Of a stretch of 56,575 nucleotides of DNA, positions 16,511-24,199 are shown piece by piece. The stretch's first letter is position 1. Every line of letters begins with the position of its first letter. A model generated the notes under the pieces. That model did no database searches. It was not told the origin of the DNA and saw only the letters and a program-made list of their open reading frames with translations. The stretch is taken from positions 1 through 56,575 of the IMG/VR virus record IMGVR_UViG_3300002835_013445; one strand, written 5' to 3'. Both the position numbers and the translations under genes were made by a program. This DNA is from a virus.

Positions 16511-16834
16511 ATGAATGAACAGATACTCCATTTTTGGCAATCTTTAGCCACAGCGTCTATCGGTATCATAGTAACATTAATTGGGTTTTGGGTAAGTATC
16601 GGGAAAAAAATTGTTACTAAAGAAGAAATTACAAAAATGATTCAAAATGAAACCCCATACTGTAAAGATAGAGAATTTATTATGGAGAGGTTGGCTACTA
16701 ATAAAGAAACACAAGTGGCACTATCTATAACGCTTCAAAAAGTTATAGAAGTAATGCATGAATTAAAAATTCAAATAGCAACACTAGGTAAAACACTTGA
16801 AGCTCTAGAAGAAAGAATAGAAAGAAAAACTTAG
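16511..16834 (+). CDS. Small membrane protein with N-terminal TM and coiled coil
   Basis: 107 residues if started at ATG 16511; a GTG at 16484 is in frame but has no better ribosome site. Residues about 10-30 (LATASIGIIVTLIGFWVSIG) form one membrane segment. The C-terminal half (VALSITLQKVIEVMHELKIQ and the Leu/Glu heptad stretch to the end) is a coiled coil. This layout is common among phage lysis accessory or membrane-anchored proteins. It is the first gene of a run of membrane proteins. No enzymatic motif. Confidence 0.65.
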   Translation: MNEQILHFWQSLATASIGIIVTLIGFWVSIGKKIVTKEEITKMIQNETPYCKDREFIMERLATNKETQVALSITLQKVIEVMHELKIQIATLGKTLEALEERIERKT

Positions 16835-16844
16835 GAGATAAATT

Positions 16845-17042
16845 ATGGCAAATGATATACAAGCAGCAGTTAGTGGTGTTGTTGTTAAAAACGGAACAGT
16901 AGTAGTTTCATGTACCGAAACTGGTGAGTATTCAACCATAGATACTTATGTTAAAAACACACCGACAATAAGCGATATCGAAGCAAAGTATGATAGTAGA
17001 TTTGACGAGCCAAGATACTATAGTGGAGATAATGATTCATGA
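16845..17042 (+). CDS. Small unrecognised 65-residue protein
   Basis: A clear AGGAG ribosome site precedes the ATG by seven bases. The sequence is Val/Thr rich at the N-terminus (AAVSGVVVKNGTVVVSC) and acidic at the end, with no membrane segment. The stop overlaps the next gene by four bases (ATGA). Its position inside the membrane-gene block is the only hint to a role. Confidence 0.6.
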   Translation: MANDIQAAVSGVVVKNGTVVVSCTETGEYSTIDTYVKNTPTISDIEAKYDSRFDEPRYYSGDNDS

Positions 17043-17401
17043 AATTAAAACCAGGATATAAAACTAGTGAATTTTGGTTCACAGTAGTTAGTTTTATTTT
17101 TAGTGGTTTATATTTAACTGGTCTTATTTCAGAAAATGACCAAAAAGAGGAACTTATAACGATAGTTACTCATGCTGTAGAATCGTGTATATTAATTGGT
17201 GGACAGTTGATTATTCTTTATAAATATGTAAATGGTAGAACAAAAATTAAACAACAATTCGAAACGAAAGAAGTAGCTCATGAGCCAGATCAAAGTAGTA
17301 AAACCACTAGTCAGCCAAGACCTAATAAAAACAGAAGTAGAAAACCTAATACTAAACGTAAAAAACAGCCTAGCAACAGTAAAAAGATTAGCGGTAAATG
17401 A
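17039..17401 (+). CDS. Holin-like membrane protein with basic tail
   Basis: 120 residues with two likely membrane segments: about 12-30 (FWFTVVSFIFSGLYLTGLI) and 45-65 (VESCILIGGQLIILYKYV), joined by a short polar turn, followed by a 48-residue Lys/Arg/Ser/Pro-rich tail. Two membrane helices plus a basic cytoplasmic tail is the class II/III holin style, and the GYKTSEFW start resembles phage holins I have seen. The tail is encoded by bases that also encode the next protein's N-terminus, so it may be a late addition. Holin is inference. Confidence 0.65.
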   Translation: MKLKPGYKTSEFWFTVVSFIFSGLYLTGLISENDQKEELITIVTHAVESCILIGGQLIILYKYVNGRTKIKQQFETKEVAHEPDQSSKTTSQPRPNKNRSRKPNTKRKKQPSNSKKISGK

Positions 17402-17696
17402 GGCTTGGAAGATTCTGCAACTAGCAACAGCTAGTGTTATTCAAATTATAGAAAAATTAGGCCACGATATTAGTAGTCCAGATAAAAAAGCCCTGGCTAT
17501 GGAACTACTTAATAAGTTTTATGATAGTGTTTTTGTTGTTGTTGACATTCCTGTTGTTCCAAATTTTTTAGAACCTATTATACATAAGTACGTCAAAGCG
17601 TTTTTGATGATACTAGTAAGCGCAACAATAGATGCTCTTGTTACAACGTTTAGAAACACGGGCGTATTTATTAAAAAAATGAATGAGGGGACTTGA
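17280..17696 (+). CDS. Helical protein overlapping the holin-like gene by 122 bases
   Basis: 138 residues. The N-terminus (MSQIKVVKPLVSQDLIKTEV) reads into a regular amphipathic helical sequence, and the C-terminal region KYVKAFLMILVSATIDALVT is hydrophobic enough for a membrane segment. The start ATG 17280 lies deep inside the preceding gene, but the protein composition does not change across the overlap end at 17401, so I believe the long form. No family recognised. It overlaps the MRGLD-type alternative start of the next gene. Confidence 0.6.
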   Translation: MSQIKVVKPLVSQDLIKTEVENLILNVKNSLATVKRLAVNEAWKILQLATASVIQIIEKLGHDISSPDKKALAMELLNKFYDSVFVVVDIPVVPNFLEPIIHKYVKAFLMILVSATIDALVTTFRNTGVFIKKMNEGT

Positions 17697-17697
17697 T

Positions 17698-18114
17698 ATG
17701 AATTTTACTCAAAGTTTTGAGGAGTTTAGTAAGGGCTTAGGACCAACAGATCTTATGCTGTATGCTGGTATTGGCTTGGTTATATGGGTGTTATTCAAAG
17801 ATAAACTTGCTCCAATGAATGGACTATATAGTTTTGTATTAGAAAATATAAAAAATCTTTTTCTAAAAAAACAACCAATGTTACCAAATGTCGTAACTGT
17901 TAGTACCAATACTGCTCCAGTTATTCTAGCAAATACTATTTCAGAGCATTCCAAAGTAGAACCAGAAGATTTATTTTTTAAACTTGTGGTATCATGGAAA
18001 GAAACTCGTGATTTGGCTCTTAAGTGTGGCTGCGAAAAAGCTGTAGATGTGGCTGATGAAATGTTTCCATATCTAAGTCCCAATGTTTGCGGAAAGGATC
18101 GTGTCGATGAATAA
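17698..18114 (+). CDS. Small membrane protein
   Basis: 138 residues; one N-terminal membrane segment at about 17-37 (PTDLMLYAGIGLVIWVLF), then a soluble C-terminal domain with FFKLVVSWKETRDLALKCGC. Start ATG 17698 was preferred over 17683 because GAGGGG lies seven bases before it, and it follows the upstream stop by one base. Function unknown; part of the membrane/lysis block. The C-terminal eight bases overlap the next gene. Confidence 0.6.
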   Translation: MNFTQSFEEFSKGLGPTDLMLYAGIGLVIWVLFKDKLAPMNGLYSFVLENIKNLFLKKQPMLPNVVTVSTNTAPVILANTISEHSKVEPEDLFFKLVVSWKETRDLALKCGCEKAVDVADEMFPYLSPNVCGKDRVDE

Positions 18115-18601
18115 TAAATTTTTATTACTTGTAGCAGTAGTTCTTGTAGTATTCGGAATTACAAAACCAAATTTTAATTTTCCAATAAATCGTCCAGTCG
18201 ATGTGGTCGATAGCATAGTTATTATAACTCCACCATCTGATCCAGAACTTAAAAAGTTGTGCGAACCAGTTATAGATGCCTTTAATGTAGATGTTGGAAA
18301 TAAAAAACAAGATGCAAAAAGATTATCTGATTTGTATATGGATTTAGCAACTCTAGTTGAACTAGATGGCGAAAACGAAGTTGTTAAGACAACAGAAGAG
18401 ATTCGTCAGGCAAACTCTTTAAGTGGAGTAATGCTAAGGCTTAATCTTAAGGGTGCCTATCCAAATCTTAGTGCCGCTTGTCAGTCTTTAATTTCATCGC
18501 AGATAGGTGATGACATGGTTCCTCTAGATACTAATTTAAGATCAAAGTCTGCTAACGCATTTAGAGCATTAGCATGGGCTTGTAATGAAAGTCGTAAATA
18601 A
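18107..18601 (+). CDS. Membrane-anchored or secreted small protein
   Basis: 164 residues. The first 20 (NNKFLLLVAVVLVVFGITKP) form a signal peptide or membrane anchor without a clear lipobox Cys. The rest is a mixed alpha/beta soluble domain with a Cys pair (near LKKLCEPV and the C-terminal ACNES). I chose ATG 18107, which overlaps the previous stop; an upstream ATG at 18083 would overlap more. It directly precedes, and overlaps by one base, the papain-like peptidase, so the two may be partners in the envelope. Confidence 0.6.
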   Translation: MNNKFLLLVAVVLVVFGITKPNFNFPINRPVDVVDSIVIITPPSDPELKKLCEPVIDAFNVDVGNKKQDAKRLSDLYMDLATLVELDGENEVVKTTEEIRQANSLSGVMLRLNLKGAYPNLSAACQSLISSQIGDDMVPLDTNLRSKSANAFRALAWACNESRK

Positions 18602-19527
18602 TGTCTAAGTTTTCTCCTAATGATTTATATCTAAACTATCGTAAGGGCTACCAGGGTTGCCTTTGGGAACAACACGTATTTGATGAGTTACTCGAAACTT
18701 CTAAATACGCATATTTTGCCGATGGTTCAAAAAGGATAAAAAATAGTGGCAAGAGTAAGCTCAGTACTCCATATAAAAGCGTATTGAAGTTTGATAAAAA
18801 TCCTTATAATGAAAGACAAACTACTGGAGATTGTGTTAGTCATGCAACACGAAATGCCGTAGATGTTAGTCGAGCAGTAGAGATAGATGTGCATAGAGAT
18901 AAGGAGTCTTGGGTAGCAAGAGGTGCTACTGAAGCAATTTACGGAGCCAGAGGTCATGGTGGTCAAGGGATGAGTTGTTCAAGAGCGGCGACATTTGTTA
19001 GTCAAAGCGGCGGCGTTGTTGTTAGAAAAAATTATAAGGGCGTGGCCGACTTTAGCAAGTATAATGGTGGTCTTGGTGCTGGCTGGGGTAGTAGAGGATT
19101 ACCAGACCCCGTTATAGATCTTGCTAATGACCATCAAATTACAACCGTTAGTCTTGTTAGAACAATAGAAGAGGCAAGAGACGCATTAGCTAATGGTTAT
19201 GGTTTATCTGTATGTTCTAGTTATGGATTCAGTAATAAACGCGATAGTAAAGGATTCGCAAAAGTAAGTGGTAGTTGGGCTCATGCTATGGCATGGATAG
19301 CGTGTGATGATACTGGTAGTGAGCCAGCATTTCTTGTCCAAAATAGTTGGGGCAAGTGGAATGATGGTGGTCATCCTGCGTGGGGTAAAATACCAGACGG
19401 TTCATTTTTAATTCATGCCGAAACAGCAGCAGGGATGCTTAGTCAAAGCGGAGCATACGCATTTAGTAATTTCGATGGCTTTCCTGTTCAAAAACTTCCG
19501 TCTTATGGTTTTGAGGATTATTTATGA
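18601..19527 (+). CDS. Papain-like cysteine peptidase (C1 fold)
   Basis: 308 residues. TTGDCVSHATRNAV contains the nucleophile Cys78 with a Gln/Thr oxyanion-side context, GSWAHAMAWIA contains His228, and VQNSWGKWNDGG contains Asn248 in the signature N-S-W-G of the papain family. FLVQNSWGKWNDGGHPAWG is close to classical C1A peptidases. It has no signal peptide. It sits inside a row of membrane proteins that includes a holin-like gene, where a muramidase would be expected, so it could cut cross-bridge or S-layer-type protein, or be a virion peptidase. Catalytic residues are all present. Confidence 0.88.
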   Translation: MSKFSPNDLYLNYRKGYQGCLWEQHVFDELLETSKYAYFADGSKRIKNSGKSKLSTPYKSVLKFDKNPYNERQTTGDCVSHATRNAVDVSRAVEIDVHRDKESWVARGATEAIYGARGHGGQGMSCSRAATFVSQSGGVVVRKNYKGVADFSKYNGGLGAGWGSRGLPDPVIDLANDHQITTVSLVRTIEEARDALANGYGLSVCSSYGFSNKRDSKGFAKVSGSWAHAMAWIACDDTGSEPAFLVQNSWGKWNDGGHPAWGKIPDGSFLIHAETAAGMLSQSGAYAFSNFDGFPVQKLPSYGFEDYL

Positions 19528-19685
19528 AAATAATAGATAAAGTAATTCTTAATAGATTACTAAGTATTATAGCAAGTTTTATATTAAGTATTATTAAGAT
19601 ACTATCACCAAAAAGTGTCGAAGAAATTGATACCCCAAAGCCAGATAAAAGATGGCGCCCCAGATGGAGAAAGCAAGATGAATAA
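19524..19685 (+). CDS. Small 53-residue membrane peptide
   Basis: ATG 19524 overlaps the stop of the peptidase gene (ATGA) and follows GAGG, six bases upstream. Residues 8-28 (NRLLSIIASFILSIIKIL part) form a single hydrophobic helix. The C-terminus is strongly basic with a Trp/Arg cluster (KRWRPRWRKQDE). The stop at 19683-19685 overlaps the next gene start. The compact overlap on both sides supports a real gene. It resembles small phage holins or antiholins only in layout. Confidence 0.6.
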   Translation: MKIIDKVILNRLLSIIASFILSIIKILSPKSVEEIDTPKPDKRWRPRWRKQDE

Positions 19686-19986
19686 AGCTATTGGTTTATT
19701 TTTAGTAGCGTCTATTTTTTTATCGTCAGACTATGGCTATCACGGTTCCACAACAGGGGTTGTGACTCTTGTTGGCTCTGTTATCAAAACATCTCATATA
19801 GATAAAGAAAAAAAGTATCCTAGAAAAGAATGTCCTGTTTGTAAAGGAACAGGAAAATATCTAAGTGGAGATGGTATTAAAATGGTTGACTGTGGATATT
19901 GTGAGCCAGAAAACAAAGAGTCGGAAGTTACTCATCCTCCAGCTATTTTAAAACCAGATTGTAAAACTAAGGTTCATAAAAAATGA
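19678..19986 (+). CDS. Secreted or membrane zinc-finger protein (DnaJ-type CxxCxG motif)
   Basis: 102 residues. The N-terminus KAIGLFLVASIFLSS is a signal-like or membrane segment. The middle has CPVCKGTGKYLSGDGIKMVD followed by CGYC, which is one DnaJ-type zinc unit (C-x2-C-x-GTG ... C-x2-C). I chose ATG 19678 with GGAG upstream rather than an earlier GTG. A single zinc unit on an exported small protein is a common small-phage-protein pattern, but the function is unknown. It is coupled to both neighbours. Confidence 0.6.
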   Translation: MNKAIGLFLVASIFLSSDYGYHGSTTGVVTLVGSVIKTSHIDKEKKYPRKECPVCKGTGKYLSGDGIKMVDCGYCEPENKESEVTHPPAILKPDCKTKVHKK

Positions 19987-20372
19987 ATGATAAATTAAAC
20001 AGCATAGCAGAAAAAATTAGAGCTGAATCTGATATACCAGAAGAAGAAAAATTTGGTAGTGTAATTGCTATACTTATGATTATTAGTATAATATTAACAC
20101 TAGTTAGAGTGTTACAAGAATGTAATAAAAATAAAACTTCAGAACTTCACTCATCAGAAGACAAGTACACATTCTACGGTTCTGAAATACACAACTATTC
20201 CCTTAAAAGGGGATGGTTTACAAAACTAAGAATTAAAAAAGCTATTAGAAAACAAATGTCTAAAGAGCAATACGCAAAATACGGTTCATCATTAATGAAT
20301 TCAATTCTAAATACAGGAGAAAATATCAAGGATGATGAAGTTATAACTTTAGTGGAGGCAGCAAATGTTTAA
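19983..20372 (+). CDS. Small membrane protein
   Basis: 129 residues. Residues about 26-43 (SVIAILMIISIILTLVRVL) are a membrane segment, flanked by an acidic N-terminus and a Lys/Arg-rich soluble part (KLRIKKAIRKQMSKEQYAKY). The start forms an ATGA overlap with the upstream stop, and eight final bases overlap the GlsB-like gene. No family recognised. Part of the membrane block. Confidence 0.6.
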   Translation: MNDKLNSIAEKIRAESDIPEEEKFGSVIAILMIISIILTLVRVLQECNKNKTSELHSSEDKYTFYGSEIHNYSLKRGWFTKLRIKKAIRKQMSKEQYAKYGSSLMNSILNTGENIKDDEVITLVEAANV

Positions 20373-20616
20373 TATAATTGTCTGGTGTGTATATGGCTTG
20401 TTTGTTGGCAGTATAGCCAAAGCCCTAGTTCCTGGTGAAGAAAGAATGGGATTTGCTCAAACAATAGCGGTTGGTGTTGCCGGATCATATATGGGCGGCG
20501 CCGTATTATATTTGCTTGGAACTTATGAAAGTATCAGTCCATCTGGAATATTTATGGGTGTTGCTGGCGGCGTACTAAGTCTTGTTTTGTATAATAAGTT
20601 AACACAAAAATCTTGA
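20365..20616 (+). CDS. GlsB/YeaQ/YmgE family small membrane protein
   Basis: 83 residues with three membrane segments and the family's glycine-rich pattern: FVGSIAKALVPGEERMG, AVGVAGSYMGGAVLYLLG and MGVAGGVLSLVLYN. The family (transglycosylase-associated proteins) is of uncertain function and is common in bacteria. Here it closes the membrane-protein operon. The start overlaps the previous stop by eight bases. Confidence 0.82.
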   Translation: MFNIIVWCVYGLFVGSIAKALVPGEERMGFAQTIAVGVAGSYMGGAVLYLLGTYESISPSGIFMGVAGGVLSLVLYNKLTQKS

Positions 20617-20640
20617 CTAGCACACTGATCGCACTATAAT
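20613..20640 (+). promoter_or_regulatory. Consensus promoter TTGACT-16-TATAAT
   Basis: TTGACT (20613-20618), a 16-base spacer and perfect TATAAT (20635-20640) are present. The ATG of the deaminase is only seven bases further on (20647), so transcription should begin at or within a base or two of the start codon. No ribosome site is visible. This is a very good sigma-70-type promoter, partly inside the end of the preceding gene. Confidence 0.85.
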
Positions 20641-20646
20641 ATCCTT

Positions 20647-21117
20647 ATGGAACGACCAAACTGGACAGATTATTTTTTAGGATTGGCTACAGTAGTTTCT
20701 CAACGTAGCCATGATATTCAAACACAACATGGTTGTGTAATAACAGACAAAAATAACAGGATACTAGGACTAGGATATAATGGTTTCCCTAGGGGTCTTG
20801 ATGATAAATTATTACCAAATACTAGACCAGAAAAATATCCTTGGATGATACACGCCGAAAGAAACGCTCTGTCAAACTGTATAATTAGACCAGAAAATGG
20901 AATAGCGTATGTTACGGGACAATCTTGCAATGATTGTGCTATGGCATTGTGGCAAGAAGGTGTGACCACAATTGTAATGTCAAAAAATCACGGAACACAC
21001 CTTTTCGACGAATCTGCAAAACAAAGATTCTCAACTTTTGTTGCTATGAGTGGCATCAAAATTATATATGCTGAACCAAATCTTTCATGGCTGAAACAAT
21101 TGGTCGGTGTATTATGA
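20647..21117 (+). CDS. dCMP (deoxycytidylate) deaminase
   Basis: 156 residues of the zinc-dependent cytidine/deoxycytidylate deaminase family. Zinc ligands are His69 in the HAE motif (IHAERNAL) and Cys94/Cys97 (SCNDCAMAL); the catalytic Glu is Glu71. The N-terminal GLGYNGFPRG is the dCMP deaminase substrate loop. It forms dUMP for thymidylate synthesis. It seems to be translated from a leaderless transcript (promoter only seven bases upstream). Its stop overlaps a small downstream gene by four bases. Confidence 0.93.
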   Translation: MERPNWTDYFLGLATVVSQRSHDIQTQHGCVITDKNNRILGLGYNGFPRGLDDKLLPNTRPEKYPWMIHAERNALSNCIIRPENGIAYVTGQSCNDCAMALWQEGVTTIVMSKNHGTHLFDESAKQRFSTFVAMSGIKIIYAEPNLSWLKQLVGVL

Positions 21118-21251
21118 TATACCATATTGGTTTTTTCATAGTATTATTTTTTTATTTTTATTTCAATATTACCTCCAATACTATAATGATAGAAAACTCT
21201 TTTAAAGGATTGGTAATATTAGGTCTTTTAACATTAATCGATAGGAGATAA
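21114..21251 (+). CDS. Small 45-residue membrane peptide
   Basis: Start ATGA overlaps the deaminase stop. Residues 3-19 (YHIGFFIVLFFYFYFNI) and 30-41 (FKGLVILGLLTL) are hydrophobic, separated by a polar turn. It stops one base before the ribonucleotide reductase start, and its final codons hold the AGGAGA ribosome site of that gene. So it fills the gap exactly. No relative recognised; very AT-rich hydrophobic codons make a chance frame possible. Confidence 0.4.
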   Translation: MIYHIGFFIVLFFYFYFNITSNTIMIENSFKGLVILGLLTLIDRR

Positions 21252-21252
21252 T

Positions 21253-23445
21253 ATGTCTGCTCTTCAAGAATTACAGAATTATACCTTTGTAAGCAAGTAT
21301 GCTAGATGGCTAGAAGATAAAAACAGAAGAGAGACGTGGAAAGAAGCTGTCGAGAGAGTCAAAAACATGATGCACACAATGTATGTTGATAAAAATATAT
21401 CAGAAGATATTAATTGGGCGTACGACATGATGTACAAAAAAAAGGTTTTAGGAAGCCAAAGAGGTTTGCAATTTGGTGGAGATCCTATCCTAAAAAGACA
21501 TGCTAAAATATATAATTGCACAAGTTCATATTGTGATAGACTAAGATTTTTTCAGGAATGTTTTTGGTTATTGCTTTGTGGTAGTGGCACTGGTTTTAGT
21601 GTACAAAAGCACCATGTTGCCAAATTACCAACACTAGAACATGATCCACCACAAGATAAAGGTACTGTCTATGTTATAGAAGATAGTATCGAAGGTTGGG
21701 CGGATGCTCTCGGAGTTCTACTTAGTAGTTATTTTAGTAAACCAATAGATGAATATAAGCAATATAAAAATTGTCATATTTTATTTGACTATAGTAATAT
21801 TAGACCTCAAGGATCTAATCTCAGTTCTGGCGTAGGCAAAGCCCCAGGATTTGAACCATTAGCCAAGGGGCTAGAAAAAATTAGAACTTTACTAGATCGT
21901 TGTGTTGCTAATGGTCAGAAAAAACTTCGTCCAATTGATGCGTATGATATTGTTATGCACAGTAGCGATGCTGTATTAAGTGGCGGAGTAAGACGTTCTG
22001 CAAGTTTGGCTTTATTTAGTCCAGACGATGAAGAAATGGCTAAAGCAAAAACTGGAAATTGGTATATAGACAATCCACAAAGAGCGCGTAGTAATAATTC
22101 TGCACTATTGTTAAAAGATGAAACAACATACGAACAATTTGAGTCTCTTATGGAATCTGTTAAAGAATTTGGAGAACCCGGCTTTATTTGGAGCGATTCT
22201 ACAGAAATGACATTCAATCCTTGTGTAGAAGTTGGAATGTGGCCTGTTGATGAAGAAAGTGGCAAAAGCGGATGGCAAGGATGTAATTTATCTACCATTA
22301 ATTGTTCTTCTATCGAAGATGAAAACGATTTTTATGATAGATGCAAAGCAGCAGCTATTATTGGTACTTTACAAGCTGGTTTTACAAAATTAGATTATTT
22401 GGGAGAAATTAGTTGTAAGATTTTTCAAAGAGAATCTTTACTGGGTGTTTCTTTGACCGGAATTATGGAAAAATATGATTTAATTTTGTCCGAAAAAGTA
22501 CTCAAAGCCGGAGCAAAAATTGCTGTAGAAACTAATAAAGAAATGGCTAAAAAAATCGGAATCAATCAAGCAGCCAGAGTTACCTGTTTAAAGCCAGAAG
22601 GAACATCATCAAGTATGTTGGGAACTAGTTCAGGTATCCATCCACATCACGCCAAGCGTTATATAAGGCATGTACAAGCCAATATTTTGGAGGCACCATA
22701 CCAACACTTTAAAAATTATAACCCGCAGGCTTGTGAAAAATCAAGTTGGTCGGCCAATAATACTGATGAGGTTGTCAAATTTCCAATCGAAGTTCCAGAC
22801 GGGTCAAAATTAAAAAATCAATTGCCTGCTGTTGAAATGTTGTCAATTGTAAAAGATACTCAAAAAAATTGGGTATACTCTGGCAAGAACAAGGCTATTT
22901 GTACACAAGAATATTTAAATCATAATGTTAGCAATACAGTTACAGTCAAGCCAGATGAATGGGTCGATGTTACCAAATATATTTATGATAATCGTAAATA
23001 TTTTGCTGGTATCAGCCTTATTCCTCAAAGTGGAGATAAAGATTATCCACAAGCACCATTTACTACGGTTTATACTAGTAGAGAAATAGTAAAGGAATAT
23101 GGTGATGCTGCATTATGGTGTTCTGGTCTTATTGAACTAGCACTAAATGCTTTTGATAATAATCTTTGGGCGGCTTGTGATTATGTAACACTCAATCAAG
23201 CCCAAAAAGATCATCATGAGTCCAAACTAAAGTTTGTTACTAAAATGAAAAATTTTGCCGGTAAATACTTTAATGGAGATATAAGACGATTAACATACTG
23301 TATGAAAGATGTTTATAATTGGAAAATATATTGTGATCTTTACAATACTTTCAAGCGAGTTGATTACACACAACTTCTAGAAACAGAGGACAATACACTA
23401 GGAATAGAAGAGATTAGTTGTGCTGGCGGCGCGTGTCTAATTTAA
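21253..23445 (+). CDS. nrdJ: Adenosylcobalamin-dependent ribonucleotide reductase (class II, RTPR-like)
   Basis: 730 residues, the length of monomeric class II enzymes. Conserved points: YNCTSS (Cys89, radical-site partner), CGSGTGFSV, a GGVRRSASLALFSPDD stretch, FNPCVEV (Cys324, Glu326), WQGCNLSTINCSS (Cys344), CLKPEGTSSSMLGTSSGIHP, and a C-terminal CAGGAC (Cys723/Cys728) for re-reduction. It reduces ribonucleotides using vitamin B12 instead of oxygen-dependent iron, so it works with or without oxygen. The loop between the two active Cys is longer than I expect. A ribosome site AGGAG lies just before. No intein or intron break is visible. Confidence 0.95.
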   Translation: MSALQELQNYTFVSKYARWLEDKNRRETWKEAVERVKNMMHTMYVDKNISEDINWAYDMMYKKKVLGSQRGLQFGGDPILKRHAKIYNCTSSYCDRLRFFQECFWLLLCGSGTGFSVQKHHVAKLPTLEHDPPQDKGTVYVIEDSIEGWADALGVLLSSYFSKPIDEYKQYKNCHILFDYSNIRPQGSNLSSGVGKAPGFEPLAKGLEKIRTLLDRCVANGQKKLRPIDAYDIVMHSSDAVLSGGVRRSASLALFSPDDEEMAKAKTGNWYIDNPQRARSNNSALLLKDETTYEQFESLMESVKEFGEPGFIWSDSTEMTFNPCVEVGMWPVDEESGKSGWQGCNLSTINCSSIEDENDFYDRCKAAAIIGTLQAGFTKLDYLGEISCKIFQRESLLGVSLTGIMEKYDLILSEKVLKAGAKIAVETNKEMAKKIGINQAARVTCLKPEGTSSSMLGTSSGIHPHHAKRYIRHVQANILEAPYQHFKNYNPQACEKSSWSANNTDEVVKFPIEVPDGSKLKNQLPAVEMLSIVKDTQKNWVYSGKNKAICTQEYLNHNVSNTVTVKPDEWVDVTKYIYDNRKYFAGISLIPQSGDKDYPQAPFTTVYTSREIVKEYGDAALWCSGLIELALNAFDNNLWAACDYVTLNQAQKDHHESKLKFVTKMKNFAGKYFNGDIRRLTYCMKDVYNWKIYCDLYNTFKRVDYTQLLETEDNTLGIEEISCAGGACLI

Positions 23446-23467
23446 CTATTACCAGTGGAGATAACCA

Positions 23468-24199
23468 TTGAGAAAAAATAATAAAAATAATAAAAAAAGA
23501 CCAAAAGTACTAGACGCTACAAATGATATCCAACCAAATGGTATGATCTATAGAAATAGATTAAAACCAAGAACAGATAATCAAAAAGAATATATCAGAA
23601 CAGTAGCAGAAAACACCATAACATTTTGTCAGGGTGTTGCTGGTAGTGGTAAAACACATATTGCTGTTGGAATGGCTTTAGAACATCTTTTGGAAGAAAA
23701 AGTAAAAAAGATTGTTATTACCAGACCGGTAGTAGAAAGCGGAGAAAAAATTGGATATTTGCCGGGAACAGCAGAAGAAAAGTTACACCCATACTTATTG
23801 CCTATACTGGATGAAATTTGTCATTTTATACCAATGAGTCATTACGCAAGTCTGAAATTAAATAATAAGATTGAAATAGTACCTCTTGGATTAATGAGAG
23901 GACGTAATTTTCATAACTCCTTTATAGTAGCAGATGAGTGTCAAAACGCTTCGTATGATCAACTAAAAATGTTGTTGACACGTATTGGAAATGAAAGTAA
24001 AATGGTATTGACCGGCGACGTTAGCCAGTCAGATCTTCACAGAAGTATGCGTGGTGGCTTTATAGATTTAATTGGAGCCCTATACGGTGTCGATCAAATC
24101 GGAATTAGTGAATTATTCAATCAAGATATAATTAGAAATCCTATTATTGGTAAAATTTTAACACGGCTAGATTCGTATGAAAACAGAAAACCGGAATAG
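23468..24199 (+). CDS. phoH: PhoH-like ATPase
   Basis: 243 residues. P-loop GVAGSGKT (56-63), then ITRPVVESGEKIGYLPGT, a Walker B-like FIVADECQNAS, and TGDVSQSDL, all typical of PhoH. The start is TTG 23468, nine bases after GGAG; the first internal ATG (Met26) would remove a basic N-terminal tail. PhoH is a common phage gene of unclear role; RNA helicase-type activity has been proposed for relatives. Its end overlaps the HNH gene by 23 bases. Confidence 0.92.
   Translation: MRKNNKNNKKRPKVLDATNDIQPNGMIYRNRLKPRTDNQKEYIRTVAENTITFCQGVAGSGKTHIAVGMALEHLLEEKVKKIVITRPVVESGEKIGYLPGTAEEKLHPYLLPILDEICHFIPMSHYASLKLNNKIEIVPLGLMRGRNFHNSFIVADECQNASYDQLKMLLTRIGNESKMVLTGDVSQSDLHRSMRGGFIDLIGALYGVDQIGISELFNQDIIRNPIIGKILTRLDSYENRKPE

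Noticed and set aside
17709-18083. 124-codon minus-strand frame under the membrane block
   Set aside because: Opposite to a well-supported operon gene; no motif or ribosome site.
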